6,039 bases of DNA from Candidatus Omnitrophota bacterium (GTDB lineage Bacteria > Omnitrophota > Koll11 > Zapsychrales > Aceulaceae): the NCBI GenBank assembly GCA_029931885.1, contig JAOZRJ010000101.1:1-6039 (forward strand). Reading direction: 5' to 3'. Below the pieces are notes generated by a model. The model saw only the letters and a program-made list of their open reading frames with translations, searched no databases and was not told the origin of the DNA. Position numbers and translations under genes: made by a program. Positions 1 through 5,629 of this stretch are shown one piece after another; position 1 is the first letter of the stretch; every line of letters begins with the position of its first letter.

Positions 1-1
1 G

Positions 2-673
2 TTTACAGGGTTACGGTTGAAATTATCTGTGATTAAACCGTTGGTTCTTCTTGAAAAGAAACCGATTTTTGTTTATTGTTTAGAGGTTTTTCAAAAGTGT
101 TTTTTGGTTGATAGCGTTATCGTGGTTGTTCATCGCCAATATGTAAAGGACTTTAAGAAAATTATTAAAAAATATCATTTAACAAAAGTTATAGATGTTG
201 TGGTTGGTGGAAAGAATCGTTGTGATTCTGTCTTAAATGGATTGAAACGAACCGATAAAGACACAAGTTTGATCGTGATCCATGATGGGGCTAGACCATT
301 TTTGTCGGAGAAGTTACTTCGTGATTGTATTAAAACAGCTAAGAGGTTTTCAGCGGCTATTGCAGCGACAGCGCTAACATCAACTATAAAAAAGGTTGAT
401 ATCAGGACTATGAGAATTAAACAAACGTTGGATCGTACAAAACTTTTTGCTGCTCAAACGCCACAGGTTTTTAAGAAAGATCTCATTGTTAAGGCGTATG
501 AAAATATCTGTGCTGGCGCTCCAACTGATGAGGCCATGCTTGTTGAACAAATGGGCCTAGATGTCAAAATTGTTCTTGGAAGCTATGAAAATATTAAGAT
601 TACAACAAGTGAAGATTTAATTTTTGCTCAGAATTTAATTAAGAAAAAGGAAAAATTATGCTGCAAAAAATAG
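2..673 (+). CDS. ispD: 2-C-methyl-D-erythritol 4-phosphate cytidylyltransferase, 5'-partial
   Basis: IspD joins MEP and CTP to give CDP-methylerythritol in the cytosolic MEP isoprenoid pathway. The reading frame is open to the left edge, so the TTG at 17 is not the true start: the codons before it already encode the end of the nucleotide-binding loop (TGLRLKLSVIKP). By comparison with the E. coli enzyme about 15 residues are missing. Numbering from the first visible codon, the known E. coli active-site residues R20, K27, D106, R109, T140, R157, T165 and K213 match R5, K12, D95 and R98 (HDGARP), T128 (STIK), R145 (LDRT), T153 (QTPQ) and K199 (NIKIT). VVGGKNRCDSVLNGL and PTDEA are also family motifs. 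Oddities are Phe in place of the first loop glycine and Ile in place of the proline before the catalytic lysine. It overlaps ispF by 16 bases, which supports the assignment. Family identity is secure. Confidence 0.94.
   Translation, partial: FTGLRLKLSVIKPLVLLEKKPIFVYCLEVFQKCFLVDSVIVVVHRQYVKDFKKIIKKYHLTKVIDVVVGGKNRCDSVLNGLKRTDKDTSLIVIHDGARPFLSEKLLRDCIKTAKRFSAAIAATALTSTIKKVDIRTMRIKQTLDRTKLFAAQTPQVFKKDLIVKAYENICAGAPTDEAMLVEQMGLDVKIVLGSYENIKITTSEDLIFAQNLIKKKEKLCCKK
647..651 (+). promoter_or_regulatory. Ribosome binding site for ispF
   Basis: AAGGA lies inside the end of ispD, six bases before the ATG at 658, which is a good Shine-Dalgarno spacing. It fixes the ispF start. It also lies 13 bases before the AAAAAA run at 665-670, a distance at which such elements can stimulate -1 frameshifting (see findings). 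Confidence 0.7.
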
Positions 674-1137
674 GAATAGGATATGACCTTCACAGGTTTG
701 AGGAAAATCGTAAATTGATTCTCGGAGGATTTGAAATTCCTTATAAAAAAGGTCTTTTGGGTCATTCCGATGCAGACGTATTGACGCATGCGATTTGTGA
801 TGCTTTATTAGGCGCACTTGGGTTAGGCGATATTGGGGAACATTTTCCGGATACAGATGAGCAATATAAAGATATTTCAAGCCTTGTTTTGTTATCAAAA
901 GTTTGTGATTTATTAAAGAGGGAAGGTTTTCAGGTCGGCAATTTGGATGTTGTAATTATTGCAGATCAGCCGAATCTAAAACCGTTTAAGCCAAAAATAC
1001 GATTAAAATTGGCTGAAGCGTTAGCTGTAAAAGAAGAGATAATTAATATTAAAGCAAAGACAACAGAAGGCTTAGGATTTGGTCCGAGCCATGAAGAAGC
1101 TATGGCGGTATACGCTGTTGTTTTGTTAACAAAATAA
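658..1137 (+). CDS. ispF: 2-C-methyl-D-erythritol 2,4-cyclodiphosphate synthase
   Basis: IspF cyclises CDP-methylerythritol 2-phosphate to MEcPP with release of CMP; family members are homotrimers with active sites at subunit interfaces. The 159-residue length is normal. The first metal-binding motif GIGYDLHRF gives D10 and H12, and HSDADVLTHAI gives the third ligand H44 (E. coli D8, H10, H42). LGDIGEHFPDTD (about 56-66) and IKAKTTEGLGF (131-141) are the other signature blocks. The loop after LGF reads GPSHEEAMA, where many homologues have a GRGEGIA-like sequence; the Arg is absent and there seems to be one extra residue. The start is set by AAGGA six bases upstream. It overlaps ispD by 16 bases, the usual ispDF pair, and some bacteria carry the two as one fused protein. 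The 32-base gap to cysE is the only gap in the window. Confidence 0.96.
   Translation: MLQKIGIGYDLHRFEENRKLILGGFEIPYKKGLLGHSDADVLTHAICDALLGALGLGDIGEHFPDTDEQYKDISSLVLLSKVCDLLKREGFQVGNLDVVIIADQPNLKPFKPKIRLKLAEALAVKEEIINIKAKTTEGLGFGPSHEEAMAVYAVVLLTK
1121..1134. promoter_or_regulatory. Perfect 14-bp palindrome at the end of ispF; possible operator (weak)
   Basis: TTTTGTTAACAAAA is a perfect palindrome with seven-base half-sites, located just before the ispF stop codon and directly upstream of the only gap between genes in the window. A weak -35-like TTGTTA (1123-1128) lies within it and a weak -10-like TAAAGT (1145-1150) follows after 16 bases, so a repressor or activator site before cysE is conceivable. 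In DNA this AT-rich, about one such palindrome per window is expected by chance, so the position is the main argument. It also encodes ispF codons. Confidence 0.2.
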
Positions 1138-1156
1138 AATTAGATAAAGTATCTTA

Positions 1157-1162
1157 GAGGAG
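1157..1162 (+). promoter_or_regulatory. Ribosome binding site for cysE (decides the start)
   Basis: GAGGAG sits seven bases before the ATG at 1170 in the only gap between genes. This is one of the best Shine-Dalgarno sequences in the window. It argues that translation really begins at 1170 and that the hydrophobic N-terminal segment of the CysE protein is made, rather than being an artefact of choosing a start too far upstream. Confidence 0.85.
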
Positions 1163-1169
1163 AAAAATT

Positions 1170-1850
1170 ATGATAAGTTTTTTAGCATTTATTTTTGTGA
1201 TTTTAATTTTATGGCACTTATTTATCACGACAAAATTTTCTAAAGAGATTAAGTCAGCGCAAGATCGTGATCCGGCAGCTAAAGAAAATCTTCTTGAGAT
1301 TGTTTTTTTGTATTCTGGTTTGCACGCAATTATTGCTTACCGTGTTTCGCATGCAATATGGAGCAGACGTATTCCTTTTGCTCCAAGATTAATTTCGCAA
1401 ATTGCACGATTTTTTACAGGAATAGAAATTCATCCTGGAGCAAAAATTAGTAAGGGCCTTTTTATTGATCACGGCATGGGTGTCGTTGTGGGGGAAACAG
1501 CAATCATCGGGAAAAATGTTACGCTTTTTCAAGGAGTAACTTTAGGCGGAACAGGAAAAGAAACAGGCAAGCGCCATCCTACTTTGGGTGACAATATTGT
1601 TGTTGGTGCAGGAGCAAAAGTTTTAGGGAATATTACCATAGGGGACAATTCTTATATTGGAGCGAATGCTGTTGTTTTAAGGGATGTTCCTCCAAACACA
1701 ACAGTTGTAGGTGTTCCTGGGCGCGTGACAAAACAAGATGGAAAGAAAATTGATACCATGATGGATCATGTGCATGTTTTAGATCCTGTTATGCAGCAAA
1801 TTGAAGAAATTAGAGGAAAAATTTCAGAATTGGAGAGAAAAAATAAATAA
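1170..1850 (+). CDS. cysE: Serine O-acetyltransferase, short form with N-terminal membrane segment
   Basis: CysE transfers acetyl from acetyl-CoA to L-serine, giving O-acetylserine, the precursor of cysteine. The 226-residue protein resembles the short (EpsC/Bacillus-like) form. After DPAAKEN (34-40) comes a helical region with YSGLHAIIAYRVSHA. A left-handed beta-helix of hexapeptide repeats follows from about 85 to 185, with FFTGIEIHPGA, IDHGMGVVVGET, VTLGGTGK and GVPGR. The likely catalytic His is H101 (IDHG), supported by E86 (Asp in E. coli), with H136 in KRHP. The C-terminus (about 204-226) is a short charged helix that could form a coiled coil. Unusually, residues 2-20 form an almost uninterrupted hydrophobic stretch followed by Lys residues, predicting a single membrane anchor with the enzyme in the cytoplasm; Bacillus-type homologues begin near residue 23. 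The stop overlaps the cysS start by one base (TAATG). Other hexapeptide acetyltransferases are possible, but the motifs fit CysE best. Confidence 0.92.
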   Translation: MISFLAFIFVILILWHLFITTKFSKEIKSAQDRDPAAKENLLEIVFLYSGLHAIIAYRVSHAIWSRRIPFAPRLISQIARFFTGIEIHPGAKISKGLFIDHGMGVVVGETAIIGKNVTLFQGVTLGGTGKETGKRHPTLGDNIVVGAGAKVLGNITIGDNSYIGANAVVLRDVPPNTTVVGVPGRVTKQDGKKIDTMMDHVHVLDPVMQQIEEIRGKISELERKNK

Positions 1851-3271
1851 TGTCCCAAGGCATCGATATTAAAATTCAGAATTCATTAACAAAGAAAAAA
1901 GAACCGTTAAGTCCGATTAAAGGAAAAACAATCAATATGTATTCTTGCGGGGTAACGGTTTATGACAAGTGTCATATTGGGCATGCACGAAGTTTATATG
2001 TTTTTGATGTAATTAGGCGGTATTTTACGTATCGCGGATTTTCTGTTAATTTTGTTCGTAATATTACAGATATCGACGATAAAATTATCCAGAAAGCCAA
2101 TGATCTTGGTAAAGACTGGAAAGATGTTGTTAAAGAAAATATTAAAAGTTACGAGGAAGATTTAAACGGGTTAAATATTTCAAAGGCTAATGTGGAGCCG
2201 CGAGCAACAGAAAATATTTCTGAAATGATCATTCATATTCAAGGTCTTATAGATAATGGGTCTGCTTATGAAGCAGATGGCGATGTGTATTTTAATGTTC
2301 GGAAGTTTTCTGATTATGGAAAACTTTCTGGCCAAAGTATTGAGAAGATGAAAGAAGCTGTGTGTGTCAGAAAAAGAGCCAGGAAAAAAGATTCATTAGA
2401 TTTTGCACTTTGGAAGAAATCCAAAGAAGGAGAGCCTTTTTGGGAAAGCCCCTGGAGCCAGGGGCGGCCCGGATGGCATATTGAATGCTCGGTTATGAGT
2501 ATGAAATATTTAGGGTGTGAAACATTGGATATTCATGCCGGAGGAAGGGATCTAATTTTTCCTCATCATGAAAATGAGATAGCGCAAAGTGAGGCATTGA
2601 CAGGAAAGCCATTTGCCAAATATTGGATTCACCACGGTCTTTTAACAATTAATGGACAGAAGATGTCAAAGTCTTTGGGGAATTTTATAACAATCAAAGA
2701 TGCTTTGAAGGAATATGTTAATGATGATCTTAAGCTTTTTTTTCTGTCTTCGCAATATTCTAGTCCGATTGATTATACTAAAGAAAAAATGAAAGAGGCA
2801 TCATTGAATAGGGCAAAGCTAAAAATATTTTTGCAGAGGATAGAGGATATTATAAAAAATTATAAAGATTGTTCTCCTAAAAAAGAAGAGTTTATAGTAA
2901 TAAGAAAAAATGAATTTGAAGCGGCAATGGATGATGATTTCAATACTCCGAGAGCATTAGGGACATTGTTTAATCTTGTGACAGATGTTAACCGTTTTAT
3001 TGATGATCATGAACAAGATATAGCTAAACATGTAGGAGTTTTGCTTTATGCCGAAGAAGTTTTTAGGATGATTTTAGAGCAAGTTTTTGGATTATTGTTA
3101 TTTACGGTTAAAGATATTCTTGCTGTCGAAGATAGTAATCTTTTATTTGAAAGAGCTGAAGCACGAGCTAATAAAGATTTTAAGCGATCCGATGAGATTA
3201 GAGATTTACTAAGGGAAAAAGGCATCATTGTCGAAGATGGCAAGGAAGGACAGACATGGCGAAGGGCTTAA
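1850..3271 (+). CDS. cysS: Cysteinyl-tRNA synthetase
   Basis: CysS is a class I synthetase that activates cysteine with ATP and charges tRNA-Cys in the cytosol. The 473 residues match the usual length. YSCGVTVYD (31-39) leads into the HIGH motif at 42-45 (CHIGHA). The zinc that selects cysteine thiol would be bound by C33, C213 (WHIECS), H239 and E243 (FPHHENE), aligned with E. coli C28, C209, H234 and E238. KMSKS is intact at 271-275. VEPRATENI and SPWSQGRPGWHIEC are conserved blocks, and the end has the family DALR-like helical region closing with GIIVEDGKEGQTWR. The start codon overlaps the cysE stop by one base. The nearest GGAG (1832-1835) is rather far, so translation is probably coupled to cysE. 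There is no room for the T-box leader that controls cysES in many Firmicutes. The end overlaps tmk by 16 bases. Confidence 0.97.
   Translation: MSQGIDIKIQNSLTKKKEPLSPIKGKTINMYSCGVTVYDKCHIGHARSLYVFDVIRRYFTYRGFSVNFVRNITDIDDKIIQKANDLGKDWKDVVKENIKSYEEDLNGLNISKANVEPRATENISEMIIHIQGLIDNGSAYEADGDVYFNVRKFSDYGKLSGQSIEKMKEAVCVRKRARKKDSLDFALWKKSKEGEPFWESPWSQGRPGWHIECSVMSMKYLGCETLDIHAGGRDLIFPHHENEIAQSEALTGKPFAKYWIHHGLLTINGQKMSKSLGNFITIKDALKEYVNDDLKLFFLSSQYSSPIDYTKEKMKEASLNRAKLKIFLQRIEDIIKNYKDCSPKKEEFIVIRKNEFEAAMDDDFNTPRALGTLFNLVTDVNRFIDDHEQDIAKHVGVLLYAEEVFRMILEQVFGLLLFTVKDILAVEDSNLLFERAEARANKDFKRSDEIRDLLREKGIIVEDGKEGQTWRRA
2408..2426. repeat. Inverted repeat inside cysS, 7-bp arms
   Basis: CTTTGGA and TCCAAAG are perfectly complementary and separated by the five-base loop AGAAA. 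The mRNA could form a modest hairpin. It lies 21 bases before a second, much stronger inverted repeat. Arms of this length occur by chance in AT-rich DNA, so any function is uncertain. Confidence 0.3.
2448..2465. repeat. GC-rich inverted repeat inside cysS, 8-bp arms
   Basis: GCCCCTGG and CCAGGGGC are perfectly complementary around a two-base centre; in RNA this would form a seven-pair stem with a GAGC tetraloop. It is the most GC-rich patch seen in the window, in a gene that otherwise prefers A/T at third positions. It encodes residues 200-206 of the conserved SPWSQGRPGWH block, so Pro, Gly and Trp codons force part of the GC content, but the choice of CCC and GGG codons is not forced. No run of T follows, so it is not an intrinsic terminator. 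Confidence 0.45.
3244..3250 (+). promoter_or_regulatory. Ribosome binding site for tmk
   Basis: GGAAGGA within the last codons of cysS lies five bases before the ATG at 3256. It supports that ATG as the tmk start and therefore the 16-base overlap with cysS. Confidence 0.75.
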
Positions 3272-3885
3272 AAGGAAAGTTTATTACATTTGAAGGGTCG
3301 GAAGGTTGTGGAAAAAGCACACAGGCAAAATTGTTATGTCAGTTTTTAAGAAAGCAAAAGAAAAACGTTTTGCATATTCGTGAACCAGGCGGCATTAAGA
3401 TTAGCGAGAATATCAGAAAGATTTTGTTGGATGTCAGAAATAAAGAAATGACCAAGGAATGCGAAGTATTGCTTTATATGGCTGCACGTGCTCAGCTCGT
3501 TGATGAAATTATTTCTCCGGCTTTAAAAAAAGGCACTATTGTTGTCTGCGATCGGTTTTTGGATTCAACAATCGCTTATCAGGGTTATGGATGCGGAATC
3601 GATGTTTCTTTTATTAATAAGCTTGGGAAGTTTGCCACAAGAGATATTTTGCCTGATGCAACATTTCTTCTGGATATGGAAATAAGAAAAGGATTATCGC
3701 GAATTCGCTCAACAAAAGACCGAATTGAAGAAAGATCTTTGAAATATCATAATCGTGTTCGACAAGGATATTTGGCAATAGCGAGAAAAGAATCGAAACG
3801 TGTAAAAGTGATAAAGGCTAACAGAAGTATGTCTGAAATTCAGACATGTGTTGAAGAGGTCATTAGAAAATTATTAAAAATATGA
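3256..3885 (+). CDS. tmk: Thymidylate kinase (dTMP kinase)
   Basis: Tmk phosphorylates dTMP to dTDP with ATP, the step before dTTP in DNA precursor synthesis. The 209-residue length is typical. FITFEGSEGCGKSTQAKLL contains the P-loop at 14-22 with K20. R42 in IREPGG and D99-R100-F101 in VVCDRFLDSTIAYQG (the DRY/F and dTMP-binding region) are diagnostic. The segment about 148-178, with KDRIEERSLKYHNRVRQGYLAIA, matches the LID region and following helix, with the basic residues common in bacterial enzymes. The start is set by GGAAGGA five bases upstream. It overlaps cysS by 16 bases and holB by 4 (ATGA), which suggests translational coupling with holB. In Bacillus yaaQ and yaaR lie between tmk and holB; here they do not. 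One small deviation is Ile where the family usually has Thr after REPGG. Confidence 0.96.
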   Translation: MAKGLKGKFITFEGSEGCGKSTQAKLLCQFLRKQKKNVLHIREPGGIKISENIRKILLDVRNKEMTKECEVLLYMAARAQLVDEIISPALKKGTIVVCDRFLDSTIAYQGYGCGIDVSFINKLGKFATRDILPDATFLLDMEIRKGLSRIRSTKDRIEERSLKYHNRVRQGYLAIARKESKRVKVIKANRSMSEIQTCVEEVIRKLLKI

Positions 3886-4844
3886 CAACCATTGCATCTG
3901 TTTCGCAAAATGTTCTTAAGCGTTTTTCCTGTTTTTTGGAATCTGGAAGATTGGCACACGCTTACCTTTTTGTTGGTCCAAAAGGAATTGGAAAGGTTCA
4001 AACAGCTCTAGCGATTGCCAAATTGGTTAATTGCGAGGATGATTCTAGCGAGATGTTTTGTGATGATTGCTCGGCGTGCAAAAAAATTGATAGAATCAGT
4101 CATCCTGATATTCATATTGTAGGAGAAGAAGGCAAGTCTATTAAGATAGAAGAAATTCGTCAAGTTATTGCTGAGGTGCAGCTAAGGCCGTTTGAAGCAA
4201 AAATGAAAGTTTTTCTCATCAACGATGCAGAAAAGTTAACGCCGGAAGCCAGCAATGCTCTTTTAAAAACACTAGAAGAGCCTAGTCGCAATAGTTTGAT
4301 TTTTTTAACAACCTCGGCTGAAGAGCAATTATTGGGTACCATTAAGTCTCGTTGTCAGATTATTCATTTTTTTCCGACAACAAATGCAGAGCTTAAAGAA
4401 CAATTAATGGATAAAAAAGGGTGCTCTGAAGAATGTTCTCATTTTTTGGCCTATTTTTCCGAAGGATGTATTGGAAAGATTAATGAAGAGGATTTTGAGA
4501 AAATTTTAGCACGAAAGAATGAAGCAATTGATCAATTTATGTTCCAGGAGGATAACGAAAATTATTTAAAAAAAGTTTTGGCTGATAAAGACAAGACAAA
4601 GGAAGTAATACAGTTTTTATTTTCTTGGATAAAAGATTTATTGATGGCTAAAAATAATATTTCTTGTGAGAATTTTATTCATAAGGATCGAGTTGGTGAT
4701 TTGCAAGAAGTGAAAGAACGTTATACCTTTCAAGAAATAGAAGATATTTTAAATGAAATTGTTCTGACTAAAAGAGCTGCGGATGAGAATTTTAATGTGA
4801 AGGTGCCGTTGGCTATTATAAAGGAGAAGATATGGAAAAAGTAG
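3882..4844 (+). CDS. holB: DNA polymerase III subunit delta'
   Basis: Delta' is part of the clamp loader that places the sliding clamp on primed DNA. The 320-residue protein has an AAA+ core. The Walker A-like loop GPKGIGKVQTA (32-42) keeps K38 but has Val where ATP-hydrolysing relatives have Thr or Ser. C51, C60, C63 and C66 form the C-x8-C-x2-C-x2-C zinc module shared with gamma/tau. HPDIHIV and IKIEEIRQV are family blocks. The Walker B-like strand VFLINDAEKL (110-119), ALLKTLEEP (126-134), a sensor-like FLTTS and the SRC motif (156-158, TIKSRCQ) follow; SRC supplies the arginine finger to the neighbouring gamma subunit. The SRC and Cys module together could also suggest a DnaX fragment, but the length, the Walker A change and the tmk-holB-yaaT context favour delta'. 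There is no good Shine-Dalgarno sequence close to the ATG, so it is probably translated by coupling through the ATGA overlap with tmk. Confidence 0.93.
   Translation: MTTIASVSQNVLKRFSCFLESGRLAHAYLFVGPKGIGKVQTALAIAKLVNCEDDSSEMFCDDCSACKKIDRISHPDIHIVGEEGKSIKIEEIRQVIAEVQLRPFEAKMKVFLINDAEKLTPEASNALLKTLEEPSRNSLIFLTTSAEEQLLGTIKSRCQIIHFFPTTNAELKEQLMDKKGCSEECSHFLAYFSEGCIGKINEEDFEKILARKNEAIDQFMFQEDNENYLKKVLADKDKTKEVIQFLFSWIKDLLMAKNNISCENFIHKDRVGDLQEVKERYTFQEIEDILNEIVLTKRAADENFNVKVPLAIIKEKIWKK
4821..4826 (+). promoter_or_regulatory. Ribosome binding site for the ricT-like gene
   Basis: AAGGAG within the end of holB lies five bases before the ATG at 4832 and settles that start, giving a 13-base overlap with holB. 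Confidence 0.8.
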
Positions 4845-5629
4845 TTCAGGTGAGATTAGGAGAATTTCGCGGAATCTCTTTATATAATTTAAAAGATATC
4901 ACGTGTAAGCGTGGCGATTATGTTATTTTGAATGTCGATCGTGCTACAGAATACGGAAAGATTGTTTCCGAAATGGATTCAGCCGCTGATGGATCAATCG
5001 ATAATCTTCCGGGAAAAGTTGTTCGTCTTGCAATAGACGAAGATTTAAATAGAATCGAAAGGAATAAGGAAAAGATTAAAGAGGCCATGACGTTATGCGA
5101 AAAAAAGATTGGTGAGCAAAAGTTGCATATGAAGGTTGTTCATTGTGAATATAGTTTTGATAATAGTAAAATTGTTTTCTTTTTTATTTCCGAAGACCGT
5201 GTAGATTTTAGAAATCTTGTCAAAGAATTGGCCGGGGCATTTCGAGCACGCATTGAATTAAAGCAAATTGGTGTTCGTGATCAAGCAAAGACTGTTGGCG
5301 GAACCGGATCTTGCGGACGAATTTTATGCTGTTCATCGTACATGAGAGAATTTCATCCACTTACAATTAAGATGGCAAAGGAACAAGACTTGCCTATTAA
5401 TCCATCAAGAATCTCAGGGGTTTGTGGACGTATAAAATGTTGCATGGCCTATGAGTTTCCGGTTTATAAACAATATACAAAGGGACTTCCAAAAAGAGGT
5501 GCAAAAATTACTACACCTCAAGGAAAAGGAAAAGTTGTGGATGTTAATATTTTACAAAGGTGCGTTAAGGTTGACTTAGGGGAAGGTAAAAACACAAAGG
5601 TGTATTTTGGAAAAAGCGATGAAGAATAA
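4832..5629 (+). CDS. ricT: PSP1-domain protein, RicT/YaaT family
   Basis: This is a homologue of Bacillus YaaT (RicT), which with RicA (YmcA) and RicF (YlbF) forms an iron-sulfur-binding complex that promotes RNase Y-dependent mRNA maturation and affects sporulation, competence and biofilm formation. The 265 residues begin with a beta-rich section (VVQVRLGEFRGISLYNL), followed by the PSP1 domain (about 62-150) ending in the hallmark IELKQIGVRDQAK. Two nearly identical motifs, CGRILCC (161-167) and CGRIKCC (198-204), enclose IKMAKEQDLPINPSRISG; their six cysteines are candidate metal or Fe-S ligands. The C-terminal 218-260 (PKRGAKITTPQGKGKVVDV...) looks like a small KOW/SH3-like barrel, a possible nucleic-acid contact. 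It overlaps holB by 13 bases and metG by 11, as expected from the holB-yaaT-...-metS order in Bacillus. The family is clear. Whether it works in RNA processing in this organism is inference, since no ricA or ricF is visible here. Confidence 0.9.
   Translation: MEKVVQVRLGEFRGISLYNLKDITCKRGDYVILNVDRATEYGKIVSEMDSAADGSIDNLPGKVVRLAIDEDLNRIERNKEKIKEAMTLCEKKIGEQKLHMKVVHCEYSFDNSKIVFFFISEDRVDFRNLVKELAGAFRARIELKQIGVRDQAKTVGGTGSCGRILCCSSYMREFHPLTIKMAKEQDLPINPSRISGVCGRIKCCMAYEFPVYKQYTKGLPKRGAKITTPQGKGKVVDVNILQRCVKVDLGEGKNTKVYFGKSDEE

Noticed and set aside
17..673. TTG at 17 as the true start of ispD
   Set aside because: The frame is open to the left edge and the codons before the TTG already encode part of the conserved nucleotide-binding loop, so the gene begins outside the window.
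656..898. Minus-strand open frame of 80 codons
   Set aside because: It lies fully opposite ispF, whose metal ligands and family motifs are intact, and has no recognisable motif of its own.
1123..1150. Promoter TTGTTA-16 bp-TAAAGT before cysE
   Set aside because: Each box matches the consensus at only four of six positions and such pairs are common in AT-rich DNA, so it is not listed as a promoter, only mentioned with the palindrome.
1142..1154. AGATA-AAG-TATCT hairpin as a terminator
   Set aside because: Five A/T-rich pairs with a three-base loop are too weak, and no T-run follows; cysE begins directly afterwards.
1138..1169. T-box or other riboswitch before cysE-cysS
   Set aside because: The gap is only 32 bases and much of it is the ribosome site; there is no space for a structured leader.
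2448..2465. GC-rich hairpin in cysS as an intrinsic terminator
   Set aside because: The stem is strong but is followed by GGCCCGG rather than a run of T, and it lies in the middle of a full-length gene.
3046..3243. Minus-strand open frame of 65 codons
   Set aside because: It is opposite the conserved C-terminus of cysS and has a Ser/Leu-rich shadow composition.
4160..4342. Minus-strand open frame of 60 codons
   Set aside because: It is opposite the Walker B and SRC region of holB and is explained by reverse reading of that gene.
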